Below the pieces are notes generated by a model. The model made no database searches. It was not told the DNA's origin and saw only the letters and a list, made by a program, of their open reading frames with translations. Of a stretch of DNA of 64,000 nt, positions 45,392 through 54,082 are shown one piece after another (the stretch's first letter is position 1; every line of letters begins with the position of its first letter). Origin of the DNA: Pseudomonadota bacterium (GTDB lineage: Bacteria; Pseudomonadota; Alphaproteobacteria; Rickettsiales; UBA6187); contig JAQCEY010000002.1 of the NCBI GenBank assembly GCA_027620075.1, positions 344,337-408,336 on the forward strand, written 5' to 3'. The translations under genes were made by a program, and so were the position numbers.

Positions 45392-45427
45392 TACATTTGT
45401 CACCCCTCCATCAGGGTGACAAATGTA
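45392..45427. terminator. Perfect 14 bp hairpin between convergent genes
   Basis: TACATTTGTCACCC (45392-45405) pairs exactly with GGGTGACAAATGTA (45414-45427) around an 8-base loop. It lies between the convergent ispB-like and aminotransferase genes, 14 bp before the latter's stop. There is no long T run, so it may be a bidirectional terminator, an mRNA 3'-end stabiliser, or another short palindromic repeat. Confidence 0.6.
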
Positions 45428-45441
45428 ATTAATTATTCCGA

Positions 45442-46728
45442 CTAAGCAGCATTAGATAACGAATCAACATTTTTTATCCAGTCCGCCAGCCCCCTAATAC
45501 CTTCCAAGGTATAAGCACAATATTTTTCAACAAACTCATCGTTGATTTCTTCTTTTTCAGCAGCTTTTAACGCTTTTGTACCGTCAAAATCAACATATGC
45601 AAGGCGTGCTGATAAATATTCGGCAGGAATACCGAACACGGCACTATGTAATAACGCTACGCCTGTCTTTTTCAATATTTCCAGACATAGTTTCTCAGAT
45701 GTATTAATACCTTGAGCATTGAACTTTTCTTTAAACGGAGTGAAGTCAACATAGAAATAAAAACCGCCCTCTGCCTCATGCACCTTAATGCCCGCAGCGG
45801 TTAAAGCCGCATGTGATTTTGCAGCAAGTATTTTCAAGATAGCACGCTGATTCGCCAGATATTTTTGGGTAACTTCGTCATTTTTGTAAGCAACAACGGC
45901 AGCATTTTGTTCAGGAGCGTTAGCACAAGAATAAGTTTCAGACGCAATACCGAGCAATACGGTTTTCAAATCGTCCATTCCCTCAGGCAGGAACGCAAGA
46001 CCGATTCTCCAGCCACCGGCACCCGACCATTTAGAAAGACCCGAAGTAATGATAGTACCTTCAGGATAATAAGTTGCCAGACTTTCAAAAGTGGCATCAT
46101 GGGTTAAGAAAGCGTATATTTCATCGGCAAGCACAAGAATCTTATGTTTTTTCATAACAGTAGCCAATGCTTTTAACTGTTCTTTTGTATAAGTTAGCCC
46201 TTCAGGGTTGCCCGGATAATTCAATATCATAATCTTTTGTTTACCGTCACGGCATTTTGAACAAGCGGCATCTAAAGCTTCAGGCTCAACTCTCCAGCGA
46301 TTATCAAAAGAACTTTCAACACGCACAACATTATGCCCTAAAAGATGGGCTTGCGGCTCATACGAAACCCATGCAGGAGAAGGGATAAGCACGTCAGCTT
46401 CTTTAAATGCAGCCATTACGGCGTATAATAGGATTTTAGAACCCGTGCCTACCAAGCAATTTTCAGGCTTAAGGTTCAAACCTTGCATTTCATTGTGAAA
46501 TTTAGTAGCAGCTTCCCTTAGTGCCGGCAGCCCTTGCACAGGAATATATCCATGCTCATGTGCATTATCTTTTAATGCCTGAATAACTCTGTCTACGGGT
46601 CTAAACGGAGATTGTCCGAAACCAAGTTTATAGATTTTCTCACCTTTTGACTGTGCAAGACGTGATTGCTCGTTAATCAACAAAGTTTGCGAAGGCTCAA
46701 CTGTTCTAAGAGATTTTAAAAAGCTCAT
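45442..46728 (-). CDS. PLP-dependent class I/II aminotransferase
   Basis: A 428-residue fold-type I aminotransferase related to aspartate/aromatic aminotransferases. Visible motifs are LGFGQSPFRPVDRVI near the N-terminus, YIPVQGLPALREAATKF, the cofactor Asp/Tyr region VLADEIYAFL, NYPGNPEGLTYTKEQL for the carboxylate-binding Asn, and the Schiff-base Lys in SGLSKWSGAGGWRIG. The substrate cannot be fixed from motifs. No pathway partner is adjacent: valS is divergent from it across 274 bp. Confidence 0.88.
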   Translation of the reverse strand: MSFLKSLRTVEPSQTLLINEQSRLAQSKGEKIYKLGFGQSPFRPVDRVIQALKDNAHEHGYIPVQGLPALREAATKFHNEMQGLNLKPENCLVGTGSKILLYAVMAAFKEADVLIPSPAWVSYEPQAHLLGHNVVRVESSFDNRWRVEPEALDAACSKCRDGKQKIMILNYPGNPEGLTYTKEQLKALATVMKKHKILVLADEIYAFLTHDATFESLATYYPEGTIITSGLSKWSGAGGWRIGLAFLPEGMDDLKTVLLGIASETYSCANAPEQNAAVVAYKNDEVTQKYLANQRAILKILAAKSHAALTAAGIKVHEAEGGFYFYVDFTPFKEKFNAQGINTSEKLCLEILKKTGVALLHSAVFGIPAEYLSARLAYVDFDGTKALKAAEKEEINDEFVEKYCAYTLEGIRGLADWIKNVDSLSNAA

Positions 46729-46907
46729 GGCTACTCACCGAATTAATGTTACAAAACATAATAAAAAGAAGACAATATCACCGGTTTTCGTATGGTGCAA
46801 GCAAATATTAATAGGTTAAGATACATAATTTGATGCACATAAACGACAATTAAATATTGATAAAAAGGACAAAAACCGTTAAAAAGTTACAACTTTGGTT
46901 GATATTT

Positions 46908-46975
46908 CGTCATGCTGAATTTATTTCAGCATCTACAATATATTCAAACAGATACTGAAACAAGTTCAGTATGAC
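46908..46975. repeat. Double-hairpin repeat with CGTCAT/ATGAC ends
   Basis: The element begins CGTCATGCTGAA and ends TTCAGTATGACA. It holds two hairpins: ATGCTGAA/TTCAGCAT and ATACTGAA/TTCAGTAT, separated by about 20 bases. A shortened relative with the same TGCTGAATTTATTTCAGCA hairpin lies just after valS at 49771. The element ends 27 bp before the valS start codon; the rest of the 46729-47002 gap is AT-rich and featureless. Confidence 0.8.
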
Positions 46976-47002
46976 AATAGTAATAGACATGGAAAAGCAA
47001 AA

Positions 47003-49759
47003 ATGAAGCCGTTACCTAATAAATATGACCACAAGGAAACCGAAAGCCGTTGGCAAAAAGCATGGGAAGAAAACAAGGTCTATGCATGGGACGAGTCACA
47101 GCCGCGTGAGAATACTTATGTGATAGATACCCCTCCCCCGACCGTTTCGGGCTTGTTACATATGGGGCATGTCTTTTCATACTCGCAGGCTGATTTTATT
47201 GCGCGCTATCAGCGTATGAAAGGGAAAACGGTATTTTACCCTATGGGCTTTGATGATAACGGCCTGCCCACGGAACGCTTGGTAGAAAAAGTAAAAAAAG
47301 TACGCCCTACCGATATGAGCCGTGAAGACTTCATAAAACTATGCGAGGGCGTTTCGGAAGAAGCCCGCAAGGAATTCCGTAAATTATTTGAAGAAATTGC
47401 ACTATCTGTAGACTGGAAACAGGAATATCACACAATTTCAGAAGATAGCCGTAAGATTTCGCAGCTTTCATTTTTAGACTTATTTAATAAAGAAAGAGCA
47501 TATCGCAAACTGCAACCTATGCTTTGGGATCCTGTTGACCAAACGGCAATTGCACAGGCAGAAATTGAAGATAAGGAAATGCCTAGCCAAAAGAATTATA
47601 TACATTTTGGCTTGGAGGGTGACGAATCACGTAACTTAGAAATAATGACCACTCGTCCTGAGTTGCTTGGGGCGTGTGTTGCGGTTATTTATAACCCTAA
47701 TGACGAACGTTACAAGGATTTAGAAGGCAAACAGGCAATAACTCCTGTTTTCGGTGTTAAAGTTCCTATTATCGCCGATGAAAAAGTTGATATGGAAAAA
47801 GGCACAGGACTTGTTATGTGCTGTACGTTTGGTGACGAAACGGATATCGCTTGGTGGCGTGAACATGACTTGCCAACAAGAATGCTTTTAAATAAGTATG
47901 GGAAAATTATAGAAGCAAATTTTGTTTATAGTGATGATTTACAAACTTCAGATGAAAGTATTAGCCTAATATACTTTCCAAACGAAGGAAGTTCTGTCAG
48001 AAGTACAGAATCCGATGCTCATGGAGCTAATTACAGAGATAACATTACTAAAAACAATTGTGACAACCTTAGCAAAACTGCAAAAGCTTTCAGAAAAATC
48101 CAAGGACTAAAGTCAAGAACTACCGCTCGTGAGAAAATGCTAGAGTTGTTAGCCGAAGAAGGAGCGATTTTTAAAGAACCCGAAATAACCGTACACGCCG
48201 AGCCTTGTGCCGAGCGTTCAGGCTCTCCGCTTGAGATTTTACCAACTAATCAATGGTTTGTAAAAATTCTTGATCAAAAGGAAGAATTAAAGAAAAAAGC
48301 TGAGGAATGTAACTGGTACCCTGAATTTATGAAAGTTCGCATTGATCAGTGGATTGATGGGCTTTCATGGGATTGGTGTATATCTCGTCAGCGTTATTTC
48401 GGTGTGCCGTTTCCTGTTTGGTATTCAAAGCGAGCAGGCGAAGAAGGCAAAATAATTATAGCCGAGCCTGACCAACTTCCCGTAAACCCACTTGTTGACT
48501 TGCCGAAAGGCTATAGCCGTGAAGAAGTTGAAGCAGAAGCCGACGTAATGGACACATGGGCAACCAGCTCTGTTAGTCCGCAGCTTTCATCAAGAGGGAT
48601 AAATGCAGGTGAATTCCCTCTCCATGAGGGAGAGAGAGCAAGGGAGCAAGGAAGCCTTGTATTAGATGCCAACCGTCACAAAAAGCTTTTCCCTGCTGAT
48701 TTGCGCCCCCAAGCGCACGAGATTATCCGCACATGGGCATTTTACACAATAGTAAAAGCTCACTTGCATGAAGATACTATCCCTTGGAAAAACCTGATGA
48801 TTTCAGGATGGTGTCTGGCATCTGACAAAACTAAAATGAGCAAATCTAAAGGCAATGTCGTAACTCCGGTTGACCTGATTGAAGAAAAAGGCTCTGATGT
48901 AGTGCGTTTCTGGGCTTCAACTTCTCGCCTTGGAGCTGATACGGCATACTCGGAAGATGTTTTAAAAATAGGTAAAAAACTAGTTACAAAGCTTTGGAAT
49001 GCAACAAAATTTGCAGCTATACATCTTGATAAACTGACGCAAAAACCATCAACAGCAAAAGCCGATGTAGAGTCAGGAATTATCAATGAACCACTAGATT
49101 TATGGATACTCACAAGATTAAATAAAACCATTAAAAAATCTACAGAACAATTTGATAAATACGAATATTGCAACGCACGCACAGCAACAGAAGACTTCTT
49201 CTGGAACGACTTTTGCGATAATTATTTAGAGCTTGTAAAAACACGTGTTTATGGTGAAGCGGAGGGAACAACTAAAGAAGGTCAACAAAGCGCCGTTCAC
49301 ACAATATATCATTGTTTAGACGGAATTTTGCGTTTGTTCGCTCCGATTATTCCACACATAACCGAAGAACTATACGCCCATATTTTCGATGATAAAATTG
49401 AAGAATTCGGCGGTTCTATTCATGCTCGTGGAACATGGTTAAACTATGAGGACTACCCAGTAGATGAGGCGGCAGAAGAATCAGGCATTGCATGTGTCAG
49501 CATCTTAGATGCGGTTAGAAAAATGAAAGCCGAGCGTAATGTTTCTATAAAATGGCCTCTGAATTTCATAGCTATATCAAATGATGATGTGAAAGAGAAA
49601 ATCAGACCTCTAACCGAAGACCTCAAGAATGTTACAAACTCGTCCGAAATAATATTCGGCGAACAGGTGACTAAAGACGGTCAGGGGCAAACCATAGAAA
49701 CAACAAACGGCTATAAAATAACCGCTGAGTTTGCAACGGAAAATTCTGATGCGGCTTAG
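47003..49759 (+). CDS. valS: Valyl-tRNA synthetase, archaeal/Rickettsia type, with two extra segments
   Basis: Charges tRNA-Val. The HIGH motif is GLLHMGHVFSYSQAD (about residue 54) and KMSKS is TKMSKSKGNVVTPV (about 611). TPPPTVSG, GFDDNGLPTERLVEK, EDKEMPSQKNY and RPQAHEIIRTWAFYT fit the archaeal-type ValRS found in Rickettsia, and the C-terminal coiled coil of bacterial ValRS is missing. At 918 aa it is about 100 longer than I recall for Rickettsia. Extra stretches lie at about 304-366 (nt 47912-48100) and about 536-551 (nt 48608-48655); the latter contains a CTCTCC/GGAGAG palindrome. Both keep the reading frame. Catalytic motifs are intact, so the enzyme should be active. Confidence 0.95.
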   Translation: MKPLPNKYDHKETESRWQKAWEENKVYAWDESQPRENTYVIDTPPPTVSGLLHMGHVFSYSQADFIARYQRMKGKTVFYPMGFDDNGLPTERLVEKVKKVRPTDMSREDFIKLCEGVSEEARKEFRKLFEEIALSVDWKQEYHTISEDSRKISQLSFLDLFNKERAYRKLQPMLWDPVDQTAIAQAEIEDKEMPSQKNYIHFGLEGDESRNLEIMTTRPELLGACVAVIYNPNDERYKDLEGKQAITPVFGVKVPIIADEKVDMEKGTGLVMCCTFGDETDIAWWREHDLPTRMLLNKYGKIIEANFVYSDDLQTSDESISLIYFPNEGSSVRSTESDAHGANYRDNITKNNCDNLSKTAKAFRKIQGLKSRTTAREKMLELLAEEGAIFKEPEITVHAEPCAERSGSPLEILPTNQWFVKILDQKEELKKKAEECNWYPEFMKVRIDQWIDGLSWDWCISRQRYFGVPFPVWYSKRAGEEGKIIIAEPDQLPVNPLVDLPKGYSREEVEAEADVMDTWATSSVSPQLSSRGINAGEFPLHEGERAREQGSLVLDANRHKKLFPADLRPQAHEIIRTWAFYTIVKAHLHEDTIPWKNLMISGWCLASDKTKMSKSKGNVVTPVDLIEEKGSDVVRFWASTSRLGADTAYSEDVLKIGKKLVTKLWNATKFAAIHLDKLTQKPSTAKADVESGIINEPLDLWILTRLNKTIKKSTEQFDKYEYCNARTATEDFFWNDFCDNYLELVKTRVYGEAEGTTKEGQQSAVHTIYHCLDGILRLFAPIIPHITEELYAHIFDDKIEEFGGSIHARGTWLNYEDYPVDEAAEESGIACVSILDAVRKMKAERNVSIKWPLNFIAISNDDVKEKIRPLTEDLKNVTNSSEIIFGEQVTKDGQGQTIETTNGYKITAEFATENSDAA

Positions 49760-49764
49760 TAAAA

Positions 49765-49797
49765 ATGTTATGCTGAATTTATTTCAGCACAGCATGC
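49765..49797. repeat. Hairpin relative of the pre-valS repeat
   Basis: TGCTGAATTTATTTCAGCA (49771-49789) is shared with the element at 46910. Weak outer arms GTTATGC and GCATGCGTAAC surround it. It begins a few bases after the valS stop codon, so valS is bracketed by related palindromes. It may act as a transcript end structure. Confidence 0.6.
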
Positions 49798-49823
49798 GTA
49801 ACACCCCTCTTACATAGTTAGGG

Positions 49824-50165
49824 TTAATTACTAATCTTCTCCCTAGCCCATTTATGTCCAAGCTCCGCAGCTCTTTTATACCACTTCATTGCCTCAGCGT
49901 CATTTTTCGGGATACCGCTGGTTTCCATTGAATACATACGGGCAAGATAATAGCATGCATTAGCATGACCCTGTTCGGCTGCCGCCTTATACCACCTTTG
50001 TGCCTCGGTTGGAATTAGAGGAACTCCCCGCCCCGTATCAAACATCAAGGCAAGATGATATTGAGCTTTAGCGTCACCATCTATGGCATGCTCCTTAACA
50101 TAATCAATATCTTCTTGTGTAACTCCGTCTAAAAAAGACATTTCGTTTAATAAATGTACGCTCAT
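49824..50165 (-). CDS. Sel1-repeat (TPR-like) protein
   Basis: A 113-residue protein with two to three Sel1-like repeats: AKAQYHLALMFDTGRGVP with AQRWYKAAAEQGHANA, then CYYLARMYSMETSGIPKNDA with AMKWYKRAAELGHKWA. Such repeats form alpha solenoids for protein contact. There is no signal peptide, so it is probably cytoplasmic. It lies 15 bp downstream of the cation efflux gene. Sel1 proteins are common in host-associated bacteria, but this short one has no predicted target. Confidence 0.88.
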   Translation of the reverse strand: MSVHLLNEMSFLDGVTQEDIDYVKEHAIDGDAKAQYHLALMFDTGRGVPLIPTEAQRWYKAAAEQGHANACYYLARMYSMETSGIPKNDAEAMKWYKRAAELGHKWAREKISN

Positions 50166-50180
50166 AATAATTTCCCCATA

Positions 50181-51110
50181 TTATTTTTTCTTTAAAGGAA
50201 CTACCCTGCCCTTCAAAGGTTCTAAATCTTTTTTAACCTCAACATCCAGATGCACCAATATTTCAGCATTTGGAAGAAACTTCAAGATTTTCATTTCAAT
50301 ATCATCTGAAATAGCATGTGCATTTATAAGCGATAAATTGCCGTCAAGCTCAAGATGAAATTGTATAAACGGCTTGATTCCCGAACTTCTGGTTCTCAAG
50401 TCATGAACTCCTTTGACATTTTTACTTGTCATTATACAATCAATTATTTTTGCCCTGTCGTCGTCAGAGAACTCTTTATCCATCAATTTATCGAACGCAT
50501 CTTTGCCGACTGAAAAAGCACTTTTGAATATATGGATAGCAACAATAAGTGCAAGTAAAGGGTCAATCCATTGTAGCTTAAACAACACTGATGAAACAAA
50601 TGATATAATAACCAATAAGTTTACAAAAAGGTCGGTTTTATAATGCAATGAATCGGCTTTAATTGCACCGGAATTAGTTTTTGAAATTACATATTTTTGA
50701 TAAGACAACAACATTAAGGTAAGTAGGCTTGATATAATCATAACACCAATACCGGCAATATGGTTGCTAACCTCTTGTGGATTCATAAACCTTGCTATTG
50801 CCTCTGCAAATATAAACAGACCTGAACCTGCTATAAACACACTTTGGGAGAATGCGGCTATATCCTCAGCCTTGCCATGCCCGAAGCGATGATCCTCATC
50901 GGCAGGCTGCAACGAATATCTTACTGCTATAAAGGTAACTATTGACGCAATAACATCAAGCATCGAATCTATCAAAGAAGAAAGAAGGCTCAATGAATCG
51001 GTCATGAACCACGCTATAAGTTTGATAAAAATTATTAAAATAGCTACACTTACCGACATAAATGTCGCTATTTTCAATAATTTTACTGCCTCTTTGTTAG
51101 AAATTTCCAT
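50181..51110 (-). CDS. Cation diffusion facilitator (FieF-like metal efflux)
   Basis: Proton-coupled exporter of divalent metals such as Zn or Fe. The 309 residues carry six membrane helices (about 12-205). Metal-site motifs of the family are visible: SLSLLSSLIDSMLDVIAS in helix 2 (the usual DxxxD-type pattern), DHRFGHGKAEDIAAFSQS in the loop, and KADSLHYKTDLFVNLLV in helix 5. The cytoplasmic C-terminal domain (about 210-309) includes VHDLRTRSSGIKPFIQFHLE and ILVHLDVEV. Metal specificity cannot be fixed by eye. Confidence 0.92.
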   Translation of the reverse strand: MEISNKEAVKLLKIATFMSVSVAILIIFIKLIAWFMTDSLSLLSSLIDSMLDVIASIVTFIAVRYSLQPADEDHRFGHGKAEDIAAFSQSVFIAGSGLFIFAEAIARFMNPQEVSNHIAGIGVMIISSLLTLMLLSYQKYVISKTNSGAIKADSLHYKTDLFVNLLVIISFVSSVLFKLQWIDPLLALIVAIHIFKSAFSVGKDAFDKLMDKEFSDDDRAKIIDCIMTSKNVKGVHDLRTRSSGIKPFIQFHLELDGNLSLINAHAISDDIEMKILKFLPNAEILVHLDVEVKKDLEPLKGRVVPLKKK

Positions 51111-51246
51111 AGTTTTCTTTATAAATTATAAAAAAAACTTTTGAAATATAAAATATTCCTGTTATAACAAAAACGTTATATAAAAATGAACTTTAAATTT
51201 AAATACACTACCGGTTTTTATACTTATTTTAGGAGATAACAGTATT

Positions 51247-51741
51247 ATGCGTTTAAAAAGCTATGTAGCGTCATTATCGCTTTTATCATTTCTTACGGCA
51301 TGCCAGCCCGGCTCAATGCAAAGTTTTGAAAATATTTTCACAAAAGAAAATGTAGGAACTGCTACAGGGGCGGTAGGCGGTGCATGGATCGGCTCTAATG
51401 TCGGTAAGGGAAAAGGCAATATTGCCGCCATTGCTGCGGGTACACTGCTTGGGGCGGCACTGGGAAAATCAATCGGAGCTTCACTGGACAGAGCCGATAT
51501 GGCATATTATGACCGCACATCAAGAGAAGCCCTTGAATATAAAAGGAACGGGCAGACTTCAACTTGGGTAAACCCTGATAACGGTAACTCAGGGACTATA
51601 ACCCCTATAAAAACATATCAAACAAGCACCGGAACTCATTGCCGTGAATATTCACAGACAATATCTGTGAACGGCAGACACGAGGAGGCTTATGGCACTG
51701 CTTGCCGTCAGCCTGACGGAACTTGGAAGATTCAGAATTAA
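51247..51741 (+). CDS. Outer-membrane lipoprotein of the Rickettsia 17 kDa antigen family
   Basis: A 164-residue lipoprotein. The signal peptide ends in the lipobox LTAC at residue 19. A glycine-zipper region follows (GAVGGAWIGSNVGKGKG, AAGTLLGAALGKSIGASLD), then the conserved second half with WVNPDNGNSGTITPIKTYQ, THCREYSQTISVNGR and AYGTACRQPDGTWKIQN. From memory this lines up almost end to end with the Rickettsia 17 kDa surface antigen. It has its own 136 bp upstream region with an AGGAG ribosome binding site. Its function in Rickettsia is unsettled. Confidence 0.93.
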   Translation: MRLKSYVASLSLLSFLTACQPGSMQSFENIFTKENVGTATGAVGGAWIGSNVGKGKGNIAAIAAGTLLGAALGKSIGASLDRADMAYYDRTSREALEYKRNGQTSTWVNPDNGNSGTITPIKTYQTSTGTHCREYSQTISVNGRHEEAYGTACRQPDGTWKIQN

Positions 51742-51769
51742 TTTAAAATAAAACCAGAGAATACTTACT

Positions 51770-52588
51770 ATGAATACTACGCCAAAAGGCAATTTAATGG
51801 AAGGTAAACGCGGTTTAATAATGGGCGTTGCCAATAATAAATCTCTCGCATGGGGAATATCAAAAGCATGCGGTGACCAAGGTGCGAAACTTGCATTTAC
51901 ATATCAGGGCGAAGCCTTGAAAAAAAGGGTTACCCCACTAGCCGAGTCATTAGGCTCGGATATAATTTTACCTTGCGATGTAACGGACAGCTCAAGTATT
52001 GATGCTACGTTTGCGGAAATTGAAAAAAAATGGGGTACATTAGACTTTGTCGTACATGCCATAGCCTATTCCGATAAAGACGAACTTACAGGTAAATATG
52101 TCGATACATCGCCTGAAAACTTCACAAAGACAATGAATATATCATGTTATTCTTTCACCGCTATCGCTAAAAAAGCTTCAAAGCTGATGCAAAACGGAGG
52201 AAGCATGGTAACATTGACTTACTACGGTTCGGAAAAGGTTATGCCTCATTACAATGTTATGGGAGTTGCTAAAGCTGCACTTGAAGCAAGTGTGAAATAT
52301 CTTGCCGTGGATTTAGGCGGAAATAACATAAGGGTAAATTCCATATCGGCAGGACCTGTAAAAACTCTTGCGGCTTCAGGAATCGGCGATTTTCGTTACA
52401 TCTTAAAATGGAATGAATATAATTCACCGCTTAGACGTAATACTACCATTGAAGATGTCGGCGGTGCCGGTGTTTTCTTACTGAGTGACCTAGGTAGCGG
52501 CACTACAGGTGAAAACTTACACGTAGATTCAGGGTATCACGTTGTCGGCATGAAAAATGCAGATGCACCCGATATCTCAACTATTTAA
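51770..52588 (+). CDS. fabI: Enoyl-ACP reductase (NADH)
   Basis: Last reductive step of type II fatty acid elongation. The 272-residue protein has the FabI-type nucleotide motif KRGLIMGVANNKSLAWGISK, HAIAYSDKDEL, and the catalytic Tyr-x6-Lys in YNVMGVAKAALEASVKYLA. SAGPVKTLAASGIGDF and GGAGVFLLSDLGSGTTGE are also diagnostic. The ATG at 51770 matches homologue length; a second ATG at 51794 has the better AAAGG site seven bases upstream and may be the true start. An antidote-like gene and aroC follow on the same strand. Confidence 0.96.
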   Translation: MNTTPKGNLMEGKRGLIMGVANNKSLAWGISKACGDQGAKLAFTYQGEALKKRVTPLAESLGSDIILPCDVTDSSSIDATFAEIEKKWGTLDFVVHAIAYSDKDELTGKYVDTSPENFTKTMNISCYSFTAIAKKASKLMQNGGSMVTLTYYGSEKVMPHYNVMGVAKAALEASVKYLAVDLGGNNIRVNSISAGPVKTLAASGIGDFRYILKWNEYNSPLRRNTTIEDVGGAGVFLLSDLGSGTTGENLHVDSGYHVVGMKNADAPDISTI

Positions 52589-52626
52589 ATCATTTAATAA
52601 AAACTATAACTAAAAAAGGGATTAAC

Positions 52627-53007
52627 ATGACAGAACGAAAAATTTACAAGGACATTGAAACTTTGAAAAACCCTGAAGTAGCAACTGCTTATCTTCAAAA
52701 AGCCATAGAATCTTTTACAAAAACAGGAGAAGCGAAAACCTTCCTTGCAGCCCTTCGTAAGCTTACTAAAGCTCAGGGCGGTATGACTGCATTATCTCGC
52801 AGAACCGGAATTAACAGACAAAATCTATATAGAACTTTTGCTTCTACAGGAAATCCGAAGTTCAAATCATTAGGTACTATACTAAGAGGCTTAGGATACA
52901 CACTTACAATAGAGCCTGTCAAAGCTAACGAGCAGATTAAGCAGGACATCGACAGCACTATCGAGAAGATAATTGCCAATACTCAAATCGAAGAAGAATT
53001 AGCATAG
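52627..53007 (+). CDS. Addiction-module antidote-like HTH protein, no toxin partner seen
   Basis: A 126-residue DNA-binding protein of the HI1420-type antidote family. The pattern matches: ATAYLQKAIESFTKTGEAKTF, then AALRKLTKAQGGMTALSRRT, GINRQNLYRTFASTGNPKFK and LGTILRGLGYTLTIEP. Family members usually follow a RelE-like toxin gene; here the neighbours are fabI (38 bp before) and aroC, whose ATG directly follows this gene's TAG with no spacer. No toxin frame is visible. The C-terminal 25 residues extend past the family core. It may be a domesticated regulator of this operon (inference). Confidence 0.85.
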   Translation: MTERKIYKDIETLKNPEVATAYLQKAIESFTKTGEAKTFLAALRKLTKAQGGMTALSRRTGINRQNLYRTFASTGNPKFKSLGTILRGLGYTLTIEPVKANEQIKQDIDSTIEKIIANTQIEEELA

Positions 53008-54081
53008 ATGGCTACAAACAGCTTCGGGAAGCTTTTTACTTTTACCACATGGGGTGAAAGTCACGGTGAAGCAATCGGTTGTGTTGTAGACGGAGTTCCT
53101 CCTCTGATTTCTCTTTCGGAGGAGGATATACAGCCTTTTTTAGACAAAAGGAAACCGGGGCAATCACGATTTACCACCCAAAGAAAAGAAAGCGACACTG
53201 TAAAAATACTTTCAGGTGTTTTTAAAGGTAAAACCACAGGTACACCGATAAGCCTTATTATCCATAATGAAGATCAGCGTTCTAAAGACTATGGCGATAT
53301 AAAAGATAAATTTCGCCCCGGACATGCTGATTTCACCTATATGCAAAAATACGGTATCCGTGACTACCGAGGCGGCGGGCGTTCCAGTGCAAGGGAAACC
53401 GCAATGCGTGTTGCAGCAGGAGCCGTAGCACGTAAAATTTTAGGTGATTCCATAAAAATAAGAGCAGCATTAGTTCAAATCGGAGCTGAAAAAATCAATA
53501 CGGAAAATTGGGACTGGAATGAAGTTAATAACAATCCGTTCTTCTGCCCCGATAAAGAAGCTGCAAAAAATTGGGAAAATTATCTTGATAAAATAAGGAA
53601 AAACGGCTCTTCCATAGGTGCTGTAATTGAAGTTCGGGCAGAAGGCGTACCTGCCGGTTGGGGAGCACCTCTTTATAATAAATTAGATTCTGATTTAGCC
53701 GCCGCATTTATGACAATTAATGCCGTAAAAGGTGTTGAGATTGGAGCGGGAATGGCTGCGGCAGAATTAACAGGCGAAGAAAACGCTGATGAGATAAGAA
53801 TTGATAAACAAGGCAATCCGCAATTCCTTTCAAATAACGCAGGCGGTATATTAGGAGGAATTTCCAGCGGTCAGCCTATAATTGCCAGATTTAGCGTAAA
53901 ACCTACAAGCTCAATTCTTACACCGAGAAAAACTATTGACCAAGCCGGAAACGAGCATGAAATAATCACCAAAGGCAGACATGATCCTTGCGTTGGTATT
54001 CGTGCGGTTCCTATCGGCGAGGCTATGATGGCATGCGTGCTTGCCGACCACAAGATGATTCACAAAGCTCAGTGTGGGTAA
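53008..54081 (+). CDS. aroC: Chorismate synthase
   Basis: Converts EPSP to chorismate using reduced FMN, the final shikimate step. The 357 residues show signature 1 [17 protein letters not shown], the FMN/phosphate-site [39 protein letters not shown], and the end [21 protein letters not shown]. The start codon abuts the stop of the antidote-like gene, so translation is presumably coupled. It ends 1 bp before the convergent ispA stop. Confidence 0.97.
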   Translation: MATNSFGKLFTFTTWGESHGEAIGCVVDGVPPLISLSEEDIQPFLDKRKPGQSRFTTQRKESDTVKILSGVFKGKTTGTPISLIIHNEDQRSKDYGDIKDKFRPGHADFTYMQKYGIRDYRGGGRSSARETAMRVAAGAVARKILGDSIKIRAALVQIGAEKINTENWDWNEVNNNPFFCPDKEAAKNWENYLDKIRKNGSSIGAVIEVRAEGVPAGWGAPLYNKLDSDLAAAFMTINAVKGVEIGAGMAAAELTGEENADEIRIDKQGNPQFLSNNAGGILGGISSGQPIIARFSVKPTSSILTPRKTIDQAGNEHEIITKGRHDPCVGIRAVPIGEAMMACVLADHKMIHKAQCG

Positions 54082-54082
54082 T

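Noticed and set aside
48760-49182. 140-codon open frame on the minus strand
   Set aside because: It lies entirely within valS, and I see no independent signal or ribosome binding site.
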